Source: SG8-41 sp963802355
GTDB taxonomy: Bacteria; Pseudomonadota; Gammaproteobacteria; Burkholderiales; SG8-41
DNA length: 64,000 nucleotides
NCBI GenBank assembly: GCA_963802355.1
Contig: CAWDIV010000019.1
Location: forward strand, 372,001-436,000
Direction of reading: 5' to 3'
Positions 1-8,221 of this stretch are shown here, one piece after another (the stretch's first letter is position 1; the number at the start of each line of letters is the position of its first letter). The notes under the pieces were generated by a model that saw only the letters and a program-made list of their open reading frames with translations, searched no databases and was not told the DNA's origin. The position numbers were made by a program, and so were the translations under genes.

Positions 1-1030
1 GTTCGCGCTCTCATCCTTTACCGATAACCGTGTGTTCGGTCCTACGCGCAATCCGTGGAATCCGGAGCTGACGCCCGGCGGCTCGAGCGGAGGCGCCGTC
101 GCGGCGCTGGCCGCCGGCATGGCGCCGCTCGCGCTGGGCACGGACGCCGGCGGCTCGATACGCCGTCCCGCGTCCTACACCGGCGTCGTGGGCTTGCGTC
201 CTTCGACCGGGCGCGTCGCGCGTGTGTATGGGTTTCCGCCGATGGCCCACGATTTTCAGGTGATCGCTCCCGCAGCTCGCACTGTGGCTGACACGGAGCT
301 TTTGTACCGCTGCGTCGCCGGTCCCGATCCGCGCGACCGTCTATCGCTTGCTTTCAACGCCACGCAGTCTCCGGATGCACCGCTGCGGCGATTGCGGATA
401 CGGCACGTCACTGGCATCGCCGGGGCGCCGCTGGATCGCGAAATCGCCGGGGCGGTGATGGCCGCAGCCGCGTTGCTACGAGGTTTGAGACACACCGTGG
501 AGGCGGGTGCTGCGCCCTACGAGCTCGCGCGAATCGAGGAAATCTGGTCCACCCTCACCGCGGCCGGGTTGGCGCGGGCGCTTTCCGCCCATCAGGACTG
601 GCGCGACAAGGTCCAGCCGGCGTCGCTGGCTATCGCGGAGCGCGGCGCGGGGGTATCCGCCGCGCAGTACGTCGAGGCGCTCGATGCAGTGACTCAGTTG
701 CGCAGGCGCATCCCGGAGTCGTTCGAGAATTTCGATATCCTGCTGACGCCGGTGTCCGCGGCTTTGCCGTGGCCCGTCGGTCAGCCTTATCCCGCGGAGA
801 TCGACGGCCGGACCGCCGGTGCGCGAGCCGCCGGTGTATTCGCGACCTTCGTCAACGCGGCGGGACTTCCGGCCATCAGCGTGCCAGTGACGCCGGCGGC
901 GTCGGGACTGCCGATCGGCATGCAGCTCGTGGGCGCATTCGGCGACGATTCCACGTTGCTGGCGCTGGCAGGCGAATTCGAAAAGGCGCAGCCGTGGGCG
1001 GAGCGCTGGCCTGCGCTGGCGTACGAGTGA
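1..1030 (+). CDS. Amidase signature family protein (5' end outside window)
   Basis: Hydrolyses a C-N amide bond; the substrate cannot be told from the sequence. The reading frame is open from base 2, so the gene begins before the window and the N-terminal part with the catalytic lysine is missing. Visible family hallmarks are the glycine/serine-rich stretch TPGGSSGGAVAA, which holds the cis-serine, followed by GTDAGGSIRRPA, which holds the serine nucleophile, then the usual GVVGLRPSTGRV continuation. The C-terminal segment GLPAISVPV...GLPIGMQLVG is also typical. The stop TGA is at 1028-1030. Being an amidase signature enzyme is well supported; GatA-like, indole-acetamide-type or other specificity is open. 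Confidence 0.9.
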   Translation, partial: FALSSFTDNRVFGPTRNPWNPELTPGGSSGGAVAALAAGMAPLALGTDAGGSIRRPASYTGVVGLRPSTGRVARVYGFPPMAHDFQVIAPAARTVADTELLYRCVAGPDPRDRLSLAFNATQSPDAPLRRLRIRHVTGIAGAPLDREIAGAVMAAAALLRGLRHTVEAGAAPYELARIEEIWSTLTAAGLARALSAHQDWRDKVQPASLAIAERGAGVSAAQYVEALDAVTQLRRRIPESFENFDILLTPVSAALPWPVGQPYPAEIDGRTAGARAAGVFATFVNAAGLPAISVPVTPAASGLPIGMQLVGAFGDDSTLLALAGEFEKAQPWAERWPALAYE

Positions 1031-1083
1031 AGATCAGCGCGCTCCTGCGGCGGCCGTTTTTTTTCGCGCCTTCACATCGCTTC

Positions 1084-1114
1084 GTTGGCGGTCTTGGCGC
1101 CTTGGCGGTTAAAT
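1084..1114. repeat. Short intergenic repeat, TTGGCGGTCTTGGCG type
   Basis: The stretch between the amidase and the CitE-like gene reads TTGGCGGTCTTGGCGCC followed by TTGGCGG. The same word, or its complement CCGCCAAGACGCCAAGG, recurs at about 18890-18920, 37765-37830 and 47801-47830, always between genes. Confidence 0.6.
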
Positions 1115-1121
1115 ATCGCCC

Positions 1122-2033
1122 TTACGACCGGGCCGCGGCGAGCGTCTTCGCCTCTCGCGCCTTGATCGCTTCGTAGCGACGGATCAGCTTCTCGGCGCGC
1201 ACGACCACCGGGACATCGATCATCTTGCCTTCGATCTGGAACGAGCCGCGGCCGCTGGCCTGCGCTTCCTTGTCCATCTGTAAGACCTTGCGGGCGTAGG
1301 CGACTTCGTCTTCGCCCGGTGTGTACTCCTCGTTTACGATCGTGACCTGCCCGGGGTGGATGCAGCCGGCGCCGTCGAAGCCGAAGCGGCGAGCGCGGCG
1401 CACCATGAGCCGGAACTTCTCCCAGTCGCTGAAATCGGCCACGGTGCCGATGAATCCCAGTGGCATGACGCCGGCGGCGCGCGCGGCGATGATCATGCGC
1501 TGCTTGGGGTGCAGCAGCACGTCGCCGTCCGGCTGGGCGTTCATGTCGAGCGCGAAGTCCTCGCCGCCGATCAGCATGCCCACGGTGCGTGGGCTCGCGC
1601 GCGGGATCTCGTCGATGCGCGAGAAGGCATCCGTGGTCTCGATCATGACGAGGAACTTCGTGTGCCCAACCTGCATCCCGCGTTTTTCTTCCAGCTCGGT
1701 GACGAGCTGATCGAGAAGACGTACGTGCGAGGCGCTGTCGGCCTTGGTGATGGCGATGCCGTCGACGTCGGGGCAGATGGAATGCTCGATGTCGCGCACC
1801 GCCAGCGACAGCGGCTGGTTGATGCGCACCACGACGTCCGCGCCTCCGCGCCTCACCCGCGCCGCGTTCTTCTCGACCAGCTTGCGGGCGTTCGCCTTCT
1901 CCGCGGGAGGCACCGCGTCCTCCAGATCGAGTTGCAGCACATCCGCGCCGCGGGTGTGTGCCTTCTCGACGAATCTCTCGACGTTGACCGGCACGTACAG
2001 CAGCGAGCGCCACACCGGCAGATCGCGCTTCAT
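1122..2033 (-). CDS. HpcH/HpaI aldolase / citrate lyase beta-like (CitE) protein
   Basis: Predicted Mg-dependent C-C lyase of the CitE-like branch, acting on an acyl-CoA or dicarboxylate such as citramalyl-CoA or malyl-CoA. About 303 aa. Family motifs run in order: RSLLYVPVN near the N-terminus, LQLDLEDAVPPAEKANAR (substrate and metal site), VVVRINQP, MIETTDAF, GGEDFALDM and GCIHPGQVTIVNEEY. The start was placed at the ATG at 2031-2033 because AAGGAGG lies four bases upstream; an in-frame ATG 33 bases further up has no such site. It lies downstream of a CaiB-type CoA-transferase on the same strand, which suggests that the substrate is first made a CoA thioester. The exact substrate is inference. 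Confidence 0.9.
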   Translation of the reverse strand: MKRDLPVWRSLLYVPVNVERFVEKAHTRGADVLQLDLEDAVPPAEKANARKLVEKNAARVRRGGADVVVRINQPLSLAVRDIEHSICPDVDGIAITKADSASHVRLLDQLVTELEEKRGMQVGHTKFLVMIETTDAFSRIDEIPRASPRTVGMLIGGEDFALDMNAQPDGDVLLHPKQRMIIAARAAGVMPLGFIGTVADFSDWEKFRLMVRRARRFGFDGAGCIHPGQVTIVNEEYTPGEDEVAYARKVLQMDKEAQASGRGSFQIEGKMIDVPVVVRAEKLIRRYEAIKAREAKTLAAARS

Positions 2034-2050
2034 GGGTCCTCCTTGAGTAG

Positions 2051-2133
2051 AACTGATTTCATACATGGCTCATGTTCATTCGAGCCCGCGCAAGGCTGAG
2101 GAGAAACGCATTCTTCGCAAGCTAGTCAGTGCC
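2051..2133. repeat. Partial copy of the approximately 150-bp hairpin-tipped repeat family
   Basis: The bases from AACTGATTTCA through CGCGCAAGGCTGAGGAG and CATTCTTCGCAAG to GTGCC closely match 41491-41574. The hairpin end of the family (GGTGTCAGGAACC stem) is absent here. It sits just upstream of the CitE-like gene. Confidence 0.7.
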
Positions 2134-2147
2134 TTGAAATTCCCCCC

Positions 2148-3410
2148 TCACTGCTCACCGCTCACGGCCGCAGGGCTGTCGCCTTCGCACGCGACGCCGC
2201 AAGCAATCAATTGCGCGTAAGCCGCGTCGTCCACGCCGAGCTTGGCGAGGAGCAGCCGGTTATGCTCGCCCAGACGCGGCGCGGGCGTGCGGATCGAAGC
2301 CGGCGTGCCCGAGAGCCGCGGCACGACGTGATGCATCGGAAAGGCGCCCATGTCGGGATCGGGATAGTCGGCGATCAACTCGCGCTCGAGCACGTGCGGA
2401 TCCTCGATGATCTGCGAGATGTCGTATATCGGCCCGATCGTCACCTCGGCGCGCTCGAAGAACGCGACGTTCTCCGCTTGCGTGCGCTGGGCGATGAAGG
2501 GCCCGATGATAGCATCGAGCTCCGCGGCGTGTTTCACACGCTCGGCGTTGGTGCGGTAGTGTGGATGGTCGACGAGATCCGGGCGGCCGATCGAGTGGAA
2601 CAGGCGCTCGGCCATCTTCTGCGTGGACGAGGACAGACACACATAGAGGCCGTCCTGGCACCGGTAGGCATTGCGCGGGCCGGCGTTGGTCGAGCGGCTC
2701 CCGGTGCGCGGCTTTACCTTTCCGGTCAGGCGGTAGTTGGCCGCCTGCGGCCCCAGCACCGCGAACATCGGATCGAGCAGAGGCAGGTCGATCACCTGGC
2801 CGCGCCCGCCGTTTCGCTCGATCTCACGCAACGCGATCATTGCGGCGGCCGCGCCGTAGAGTCCTGCGATAGTGTCCGCCAGGTACATCGGCGGCAGCAC
2901 CGGCTCGCGGTCGGCGAAGCCGTTGAAGGAAGCGAATCCCGACATGCCTTCGACCAGGGTCCCGAATCCCGGTCGCCGGCGGTACGGGCCGTCCTGGCCC
3001 CAACCCGAGATGCGCACGATGACGAGCTTTGGATTCAACTGGAGCAGCCGCTGAGGACCCAGGTCCATCTTTTCCAGTGTTCCCGGGCGAAAACTTTCGA
3101 CGAATATTGCCGCTGACGGGATAAGGCGCGCGAATAATTCGCGAGCCTCCGGCTTGCGCAGCTCGAGGCCGAGGCTCTTCTTGTTGCGCGCGTAAATCTT
3201 CCAGTTGGTCTGCACGCCGTTCGTCTGCCAGGCGCGCAGGGTATCGCCCGCGGGCGGCTCCACCTTGATCACCTCGGCCCCGAAATCGCCCAGCATCTGG
3301 GTCAGCATGTTACCGGCGACGAGACGCGAAAGATCGAGCACGCGCACGCCTTCGAGGGTGCCCTTCGCCGCGGGCTCGTAGGATTTCTTTGCCAGCGTTT
3401 TCGTCGCCAT
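2148..3410 (-). CDS. CaiB/BaiF type III CoA-transferase
   Basis: Moves CoA between acyl-CoA and a free carboxylic acid through mixed-anhydride and thioester intermediates on an aspartate. 420 aa, near the usual size. The N-terminal signature GVRVLDLSRLVAG...LGDFGAEVIKVEPP (residues 21-52) is clear. The catalytic Asp is most likely Asp179 in MYLADTIAG. Residues 131-160 (ISGWGQDGPYRRRPGF) match the family glycine-rich loop. The first 17 residues (lysine/alanine-rich) are extra to the core domain. It lies between the CitE-like lyase and an IclR regulator, all on the minus strand, as in small carboxylate catabolic clusters. The acid activated is not evident. No strong ribosome site is seen before the ATG. 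Confidence 0.92.
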   Translation of the reverse strand: MATKTLAKKSYEPAAKGTLEGVRVLDLSRLVAGNMLTQMLGDFGAEVIKVEPPAGDTLRAWQTNGVQTNWKIYARNKKSLGLELRKPEARELFARLIPSAAIFVESFRPGTLEKMDLGPQRLLQLNPKLVIVRISGWGQDGPYRRRPGFGTLVEGMSGFASFNGFADREPVLPPMYLADTIAGLYGAAAAMIALREIERNGGRGQVIDLPLLDPMFAVLGPQAANYRLTGKVKPRTGSRSTNAGPRNAYRCQDGLYVCLSSSTQKMAERLFHSIGRPDLVDHPHYRTNAERVKHAAELDAIIGPFIAQRTQAENVAFFERAEVTIGPIYDISQIIEDPHVLERELIADYPDPDMGAFPMHHVVPRLSGTPASIRTPAPRLGEHNRLLLAKLGVDDAAYAQLIACGVACEGDSPAAVSGEQ

Positions 3411-3490
3411 CTAACTCGACACCGAACTCTCAGCTGCATACCAATCGCGTCACCGCCATCGGCATACAGTTTATGAGATCGAAGAACCGT

Positions 3491-3575
3491 TAGGAGCCCG
3501 CGTTCCGCTCGTGCCGACGGCTGCACCGTCTCAGTTAGCGACTTCGCCGTCAGTCTCTACCGCGCGGGCTCCCTA
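3491..3575 (-). ncRNA. Candidate structured RNA or leader element
   Basis: An 85-nt segment closed by a long inverted repeat: TAGGAGCCCGCG at 3491-3502 pairs with CGCGGGCTCCCTA at 3563-3575, with one bulge. On the minus strand it also holds an inner GACGG-TGCAG-CCGTC hairpin and a possible GACT/AGTC stem, so a three-way junction is possible. An alternative pairing of GACGGC with GCCGTC also exists. It lies between the end of the IclR gene and the start of the CoA-transferase gene. It matches no RNA class I know, and a terminator or repeat remnant is possible. Confidence 0.3.
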
Positions 3576-3577
3576 GC

Positions 3578-4381
3578 TCAGCGTGTTTCCACGCCGGTCG
3601 TGATCTGGCGTTCGATCTGGCGGCTTTCCGTTTTGAGCAGCGTCGCGATCTCGACGGCGCGTTTCTCGCTCATCCGGCTCGTGATGGTCGACACCGACAG
3701 AGCGGCGAACGGAACTCCACCCTGGTTGCGCAGTGCCTGTCCAACCGAGCGCACACCCGCGAGCCCCGGCATCTCGCGCATGGCGTAGCCGAGCTTCTGC
3801 GCGCGCTTGACCTGCGTTAGCAAGGCGCCCCCGTTCAGCCCGTATTCGGGCAGGCGGCCATTGTTCGCGCCGACGATCTTGTTGATATCCTCTTCCGGGA
3901 GCGCCGAGAGGATGGCGAGGCTGCCGGTACCCACGCCGAGGGGGCGGCGCATGCCGACCTCGAGCGTAAAGGTCTTGATCGGGAACGCGCCCTCACGCCG
4001 GTCGAGGCACACGGCGTCGAGCCCGCTGCGCTGGGTCAGGAACACGGTGTCTCCCGTCGCGTCGGCAATGCGGGCAAGCGCGGGGTGGCAGATCTCGCGC
4101 AGGTTGAAGCGCGGCGTCGCGGTAAGGCCCAGTTCGAACACCATCGAGCCCAGGAAATAGCGGTGCGTATCCGTATCCTGCTGCACCATGTTTTCGCTCG
4201 CAAGGCACTTCAGCATGCGGTGCACCGTCGGGCGCTGCAGGCTGGTACGAGTAGCGAGATCGAGCAGCCGCGAGCCACCGCGGTTGTGCGCGGCGATCTC
4301 GCGCAGGAGCAGCAACGCGCGTTCGATGCTTTGGGTGCCGGTCAGCCGGTTGTCGGCGTCAACTTCGGATTTGCGTGGCAT
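3578..4381 (-). CDS. IclR family transcriptional regulator
   Basis: DNA-binding regulator of about 267 aa with the usual two-domain layout. The N-terminal winged helix-turn-helix covers roughly residues 17-80 (SIERALLLLREIA...LLDLATRTSLQRPTVHRMLKCL). The C-terminal IclR effector domain runs from about residue 95 to 260, with GDTVFLTQRSGLDAVCLDRREG and MPGLAGVRSVGQALRNQGG as typical pieces. IclR proteins sense small organic acids and control neighbouring catabolic operons. It is divergent from the PrpB-like gene and upstream of the CoA-transferase/CitE pair, so either or both may be targets (inference). Confidence 0.93.
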   Translation of the reverse strand: MPRKSEVDADNRLTGTQSIERALLLLREIAAHNRGGSRLLDLATRTSLQRPTVHRMLKCLASENMVQQDTDTHRYFLGSMVFELGLTATPRFNLREICHPALARIADATGDTVFLTQRSGLDAVCLDRREGAFPIKTFTLEVGMRRPLGVGTGSLAILSALPEEDINKIVGANNGRLPEYGLNGGALLTQVKRAQKLGYAMREMPGLAGVRSVGQALRNQGGVPFAALSVSTITSRMSEKRAVEIATLLKTESRQIERQITTGVETR

Positions 4382-4482
4382 ATGAAGAAGTCCGTGAGTA
4401 AGTCGGTGAGTAAATCCCGTGAAAGTCCGAATCGTGAACGGGGTTCACATTATGCCACCGCCGCGACGCTGGTAAAATACAC

Positions 4483-4504
4483 CGCAAGAAAAAATTTCTT
4501 TGCG
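4483..4504. promoter_or_regulatory. AT-rich palindrome in the iclR/prpB divergent region, candidate operator
   Basis: The 322-bp divergent region 4382-4703 holds CGCAAGAAA-AAA-TTTCTTTGCG, a near-perfect inverted repeat with one extra T in the right arm. It is followed directly by TTTCTGGAAA (4505-4514), also palindromic. IclR-family boxes are usually TTTC/GAAA-type palindromes, so this is a reasonable autoregulatory or prpB operator. Elsewhere the region has only small direct repeats (AGTAAGTCGGTG-like, 4388-4415) and the hairpin at 4622-4656. Confidence 0.4.
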
Positions 4505-4621
4505 TTTCTGGAAAGAATCGCTTAAATCTTTCATAATATGGACGTATCCGCAGCGCGCGGGCGCCCCGTGCGTCATTGATTATTACGAAACCGGATGAAA
4601 CATCCGGGCTCGCCGAGTCGT

Positions 4622-4656
4622 CCTCACCCCGCTCCCCTCGCGTCGGGAGGGTGAGG
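4622..4656. other. Hairpin CCTCACCC...GGGTGAGG upstream of the PrpB-like gene
   Basis: Arms CCTCACCC (4622-4629) and GGGTGAGG (4649-4656), with additional CTCCC/GGGAG pairing inside. There is no T-tract, so a simple terminator is not indicated. It may be a leader structure or a common dispersed repeat. Confidence 0.35.
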
Positions 4657-4703
4657 GGCCGAGCGATGTAACGAAGTTACGTAAAGCTCAATAGGAGTTC
4701 CCC

Positions 4704-5606
4704 ATGCCCGCAGCATCTTCCGCCGGATCGCGCTTCCGCGCGGCGCTCGTCGCCGAGCGCCCCTTGCAAATCATCGGCACCATCAACGCCTATCACGCAC
4801 GCATGGCTCAACGCGTCGGCTACCGCGCGATCTATCTCTCGGGCGGCGGCGTGGCGGCCGGGTCGCTAGGCGTGCCCGACCTCGGCATCAGCACGCTCGA
4901 CGACGTGTTGACCGACGTGCGACGCATCACCGACGTTTGCGACTTGCCCCTGCTCGTGGATGTCGACACGGGGTTCGGGACGAGCGCCTTCAACGTCGCG
5001 CGCACGGTGAAGTCGCTCATCAAGTTCGGCGCCGCGGCCATGCACATCGAGGACCAGGTCGGCGCCAAGCGCTGCGGCCACCGTCCTAACAAAGAGCTCG
5101 TGTCGCAGCAGGAGATGGTGGACCGCATCAAATCCGCGGCGGACGCCAAGACCGATCCCGCATTCGTCGTGATGGCGCGCACCGACGCGCTCGCGGTGGA
5201 AGGCTTGCAGGCGGCGGTCGACCGCTCGTGCGCGTGCGTCGAGGCGGGCGCCGACATGATATTCCCGGAGGCCATCACTGAGCTTTCGATGTACAAGAAA
5301 TTCGCCGACGCCGTGAAAGTGCCGATCCTCGCCAATATCACGGAGTTCGGCCAGACGCCGCTCTTCACGGTCAAGGAGCTCGCCGCCGCGGACGTCGCGA
5401 TGGTGCTCTATCCGCTCTCCGCGTTCCGCGCGATGAACGCCGCGGCATTGCGCGTTTATGAAGCGATCCGCAAGGACGGCACGCAGAAGGGCGTGGTGGA
5501 GAGCATGCAAACCCGCGATGAGCTGTACGACTACCTCGATTACCACGCTTACGAAAGGAAGCTCGATTCTCTTTTCGCTCGGGACAAGCAGCCAACGAAG
5601 GCCTGA
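4704..5606 (+). CDS. prpB: 2-methylisocitrate lyase-like protein (isocitrate lyase/PEP mutase superfamily)
   Basis: Predicted to cleave 2-methylisocitrate to pyruvate and succinate, the last step of the methylcitrate cycle. 300 aa. The active-site motif KRCGHRPNK is present with the catalytic Cys at residue 124. Family pieces VDVDTGFG, VMARTDALAVEGL, LANITEFGQTPLFT, YPLSAFRAMN and QTRDELYDYLDY all match PrpB proteins. AGGAG lies about six bases before the ATG. No prpC is next to it; two PrpD-family genes lie far away at about 52-60 kb. A related lyase on another acid (2,3-dimethylmalate-type) is the alternative, so the symbol is by motif match. Confidence 0.85.
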   Translation: MPAASSAGSRFRAALVAERPLQIIGTINAYHARMAQRVGYRAIYLSGGGVAAGSLGVPDLGISTLDDVLTDVRRITDVCDLPLLVDVDTGFGTSAFNVARTVKSLIKFGAAAMHIEDQVGAKRCGHRPNKELVSQQEMVDRIKSAADAKTDPAFVVMARTDALAVEGLQAAVDRSCACVEAGADMIFPEAITELSMYKKFADAVKVPILANITEFGQTPLFTVKELAAADVAMVLYPLSAFRAMNAAALRVYEAIRKDGTQKGVVESMQTRDELYDYLDYHAYERKLDSLFARDKQPTKA

Positions 5607-5619
5607 ACTCGTTGGCTGC
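5588..5619 (+). terminator. Terminator-like hairpin at the end of the PrpB-like gene
   Basis: A perfect 11-bp inverted repeat, GCAGCCAACGA (5588-5598) and TCGTTGGCTGC (5609-5619), with a 10-base loop that contains the stop codon. No run of T follows, so factor-independent termination is uncertain. Confidence 0.5.
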
Positions 5620-5660
5620 CCTGCTGCTGCCCAGGGTCCCCGAAACCGCCTGCATCCCCC

Positions 5661-5666
5661 TATAAT
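5661..5666 (+). promoter_or_regulatory. Candidate -10 box of the hemA operon
   Basis: A perfect TATAAT lies 28 bases before the hemA ATG. No good -35 hexamer is seen at 16-18 bases upstream, so strength or activator need is unknown. Confidence 0.5.
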
Positions 5667-5693
5667 GCGTTCTCAGGACTGGATTGCCTGCGC

Positions 5694-6947
5694 ATGCAGC
5701 TCTACGCTTTCGGCATCAACCACGAAACCGCTCCGCTGGCATTGCGAGAGCAGGTGGTTTTTCACGCCGAGAATTTGATCGATGCACTGCGCGAGCTGGT
5801 GGAGCGCCGGCCGGTAAAGGAGGCGGCGATCATCTCTACCTGCAATCGCACCGAGGTCTATTGCAATACCGAGGCGCCGGCCGCGGTCGTGGACTGGCTC
5901 GCCGGTTATCACAGCCTGAACACTCACCAGATCGAGCCCTATCTCTACCAGCTGCCCCGCGAGAGAGCCGTGAAGCATGCGTTCCGGGTCGCGAGCGGGC
6001 TCGATTCCATGGTGCTGGGCGAGCCGCAGATTCTCGGCCAGTTCAAGCAGGCGGTGCGCACGGCGCAGGCGGCGGGCACGCTGGGGCTCGTGTTGAACAA
6101 GCTGTTCCAGCGTACCTTCTCGGTCGCCAAGAGCGTGCGCTCGGAGACCGAAATCGGGGCGGCCACGGTTTCGATGGCAGCCGCCGCCGTGAGCATCGCC
6201 CAGAGGATCTATCCCAGCATCACCGAGCAAAGCGTGCTCCTCATCGGCGCGGGCGAAATGATCGAGCTGACCGCGACGCATTTCGCGGCCCATCATCCGC
6301 GGCGCATGACGTTCGCGAACCGCACTCCGGAGCGCGCGCAGCACCTGGCCGACCGCTTCCTCGGACGAGCGATCACGCTGAACGACCTCGCCTCGCAACT
6401 CGCAGTGCACGATATCGTGGTGAGCTCGACCGCGAGTCCGCTGCCGATCATCGGCAAAGGGCTCACCGAAAGCGCGTTGAAGGCGCGCAAGCACCGGCCC
6501 ATGCTGATGCTCGACCTCGCGGTGCCGCGGGACATCGAAGGCGAGGTGGGGCGGCTCGACGACGTCTTCCTCTATACCGTGGACGATCTGGGCAAGATCG
6601 CACGCGAAGGAATGGACACGCGCCAGAACGCGGTGGCGCAAGCCGAAGTCATCATCGAGAACCAGGTAACCGATTTCATGCACTGGCTGGGCAACCGGGA
6701 GCTGGTGCCGACAATACGGGCGCTGCGCGACTCTGCGGAGCGTGCCCGCCGGCACGAGGTGGAACGCGCACTGCGGCGTCTCGCCAAAGGCGAAGATTCG
6801 AAGATCGTGCTGGAAAGCCTCTCCCACGCGCTCTCCAACAAGCTCCTGCACCCCCCCACGCACGCGCTTTCTCACGCGCGCGAGGACGATCGCGCTGAGC
6901 TCGCGCGACTGCTGGCGCGGCTCTACCAGATCCATCTCCCGGAATGA
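5694..6947 (+). CDS. hemA: Glutamyl-tRNA reductase
   Basis: Reduces glutamyl-tRNA(Glu) to glutamate-1-semialdehyde with NADPH, the first committed step of C5-pathway tetrapyrrole synthesis. 417 aa, normal length. The N-terminal catalytic domain shows GINHETAPLALRE and STCNRTEVYC with the nucleophilic Cys50. ASGLDSMVLGEPQILGQFK follows. The NADPH domain includes VLLIGAGEMIELTATHFA (about 179-197), and the C-terminal dimerisation domain ends at residue 417. The ATG was chosen because the family begins within a few residues of GINHETAP; no clear ribosome site precedes it. It is first in the block hemA-prfA-prmC-grxD, an arrangement common in beta- and gammaproteobacteria. Confidence 0.97.
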   Translation: MQLYAFGINHETAPLALREQVVFHAENLIDALRELVERRPVKEAAIISTCNRTEVYCNTEAPAAVVDWLAGYHSLNTHQIEPYLYQLPRERAVKHAFRVASGLDSMVLGEPQILGQFKQAVRTAQAAGTLGLVLNKLFQRTFSVAKSVRSETEIGAATVSMAAAAVSIAQRIYPSITEQSVLLIGAGEMIELTATHFAAHHPRRMTFANRTPERAQHLADRFLGRAITLNDLASQLAVHDIVVSSTASPLPIIGKGLTESALKARKHRPMLMLDLAVPRDIEGEVGRLDDVFLYTVDDLGKIAREGMDTRQNAVAQAEVIIENQVTDFMHWLGNRELVPTIRALRDSAERARRHEVERALRRLAKGEDSKIVLESLSHALSNKLLHPPTHALSHAREDDRAELARLLARLYQIHLPE

Positions 6948-6990
6948 GCGCTTGTCGCCCGGCGGCGTCGGCCCTCCGCGGTCCTTCCAC

Positions 6991-8082
6991 GTGAAGCCGA
7001 GCATCGCGGCCAAGCTGGCGCAGCTCGGGAGGCGGCTCGAGGAAATCACCAATCTGCTCGGCCAGGAGAACGCCACCGCGGATCTGGATCACTACCGCAA
7101 GCTCACCCGGGAGCACGCGGAAATCGCACCGGTGGTCGAGCTCTACCGGCAATACGCGAGCGACGAGCAGAATCTCGAGACGGCGCAGCAGATGACGGGC
7201 GATCCCTCGACGCGGGAGTACGCCGAGGGCGAGATCAAGCAGACCCGGGAGCGGCTCGCGGCGATCGAGCAGCAATTGCAGCAACAGCTGCTGCCGCGGG
7301 ACCCCAACGACGAGCGCAGCATCTTCCTCGAGATCCGCGCCGGCACCGGCGGCGACGAATCGGCGCTGTTCGCGGGGGAGTTGTTCCGCATGTATTCGCG
7401 CTACGCGGAGCGCAACGGCTGGCAGGTCGAAGTCATCTCGCAGAGCTGGGCCGATCGCGGCGGCTGCAAGGAAGTCATCGCCAAGGTGGCCGGCCGCGGG
7501 GCCTATTCCAAGCTCAAGTTCGAGTCCGGCGGGCATCGCGTCCAGCGCGTGCCGGTGACCGAGACCCAAGGGCGGATCCACACATCCGCCTGTACGGTGG
7601 CGGTGATGCCGGAGGCGGACGAGATCGTGGACGTCGTTCTCAACCCCGCGGAGCTGAGGGTCGACACCTTCCGCGCATCAGGAGCCGGCGGGCAGCACGT
7701 GAACAAGACTGATTCGGCGGTGCGCGTCACGCACTTGCCCACCGGCATCGTGGTGGAGTGCCAGGACGACCGTTCGCAGCACAAGAACCGGGCGCGGGCG
7801 CTCGCCGTCCTCGCGGCGCGCATCAAGGACAAGCAGATCCATGAGCAGCAGGCGAAGATGGCAGCGACCCGGAAGTCTCTGATCGGCAGCGGTGACCGCT
7901 CCGAGCGCATCCGTACCTATAACTTTCCCCAGGGACGGGTGACCGACCACCGCATCAATCTCACGCTCTACAAGATCGACCGGATCATGGATGGCGAGCT
8001 CGACGAGCTCATCTCCGCGCTCACCGCCGAACACCAGACCGAGCAACTCGCCCAGCTCGCCGAAGAAACCCATCCGGTCTGA
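6991..8082 (+). CDS. prfA: Peptide chain release factor 1
   Basis: Reads UAA and UAG stop codons and triggers peptide release on the ribosome. 363 aa from the GTG at 6991, chosen because the encoded KPSIAAKLAQL matches the usual RF1 N-terminus; the frame is open further upstream into hemA. The GGQ motif is at residues 233-235 (GAGGQHVNKTDSAVR). The stop-recognition tripeptide is PVT at 188-190 (RVPVTETQGRIHTSA) rather than the common PAT. It starts 43 bases after hemA, so the two are probably cotranscribed. Its partner methyltransferase PrmC, which modifies the GGQ glutamine, is the next gene. Confidence 0.97.
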   Translation: MKPSIAAKLAQLGRRLEEITNLLGQENATADLDHYRKLTREHAEIAPVVELYRQYASDEQNLETAQQMTGDPSTREYAEGEIKQTRERLAAIEQQLQQQLLPRDPNDERSIFLEIRAGTGGDESALFAGELFRMYSRYAERNGWQVEVISQSWADRGGCKEVIAKVAGRGAYSKLKFESGGHRVQRVPVTETQGRIHTSACTVAVMPEADEIVDVVLNPAELRVDTFRASGAGGQHVNKTDSAVRVTHLPTGIVVECQDDRSQHKNRARALAVLAARIKDKQIHEQQAKMAATRKSLIGSGDRSERIRTYNFPQGRVTDHRINLTLYKIDRIMDGELDELISALTAEHQTEQLAQLAEETHPV

Positions 8083-8221
8083 GCGGGCCGCGGAATCTTG
8101 TCCGGCCAAGGGCGCTCTGCGCGCAGACCATCGGCTTTACGATGCTCACGGCGGCTCTCTGGGCGTGGGGTTGGTAACCACTCACTTAACCCCAGGCCAT
8201 GCAATCAAGGAGATTCGTGCA

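Noticed and set aside
3491..3575. tRNA (including selC-like) in the hairpin-rich segment
   Set aside because: No T-loop GGTTCGA-type sequence, no anticodon arm of proper geometry and no CCA-side acceptor pattern on either strand.
5673..7076. 467-aa minus-strand open frame across hemA
   Set aside because: It lies antisense to the clear hemA gene, is rich in Arg/His/Gln as is usual for GC-rich shadow frames, and has no family motif.
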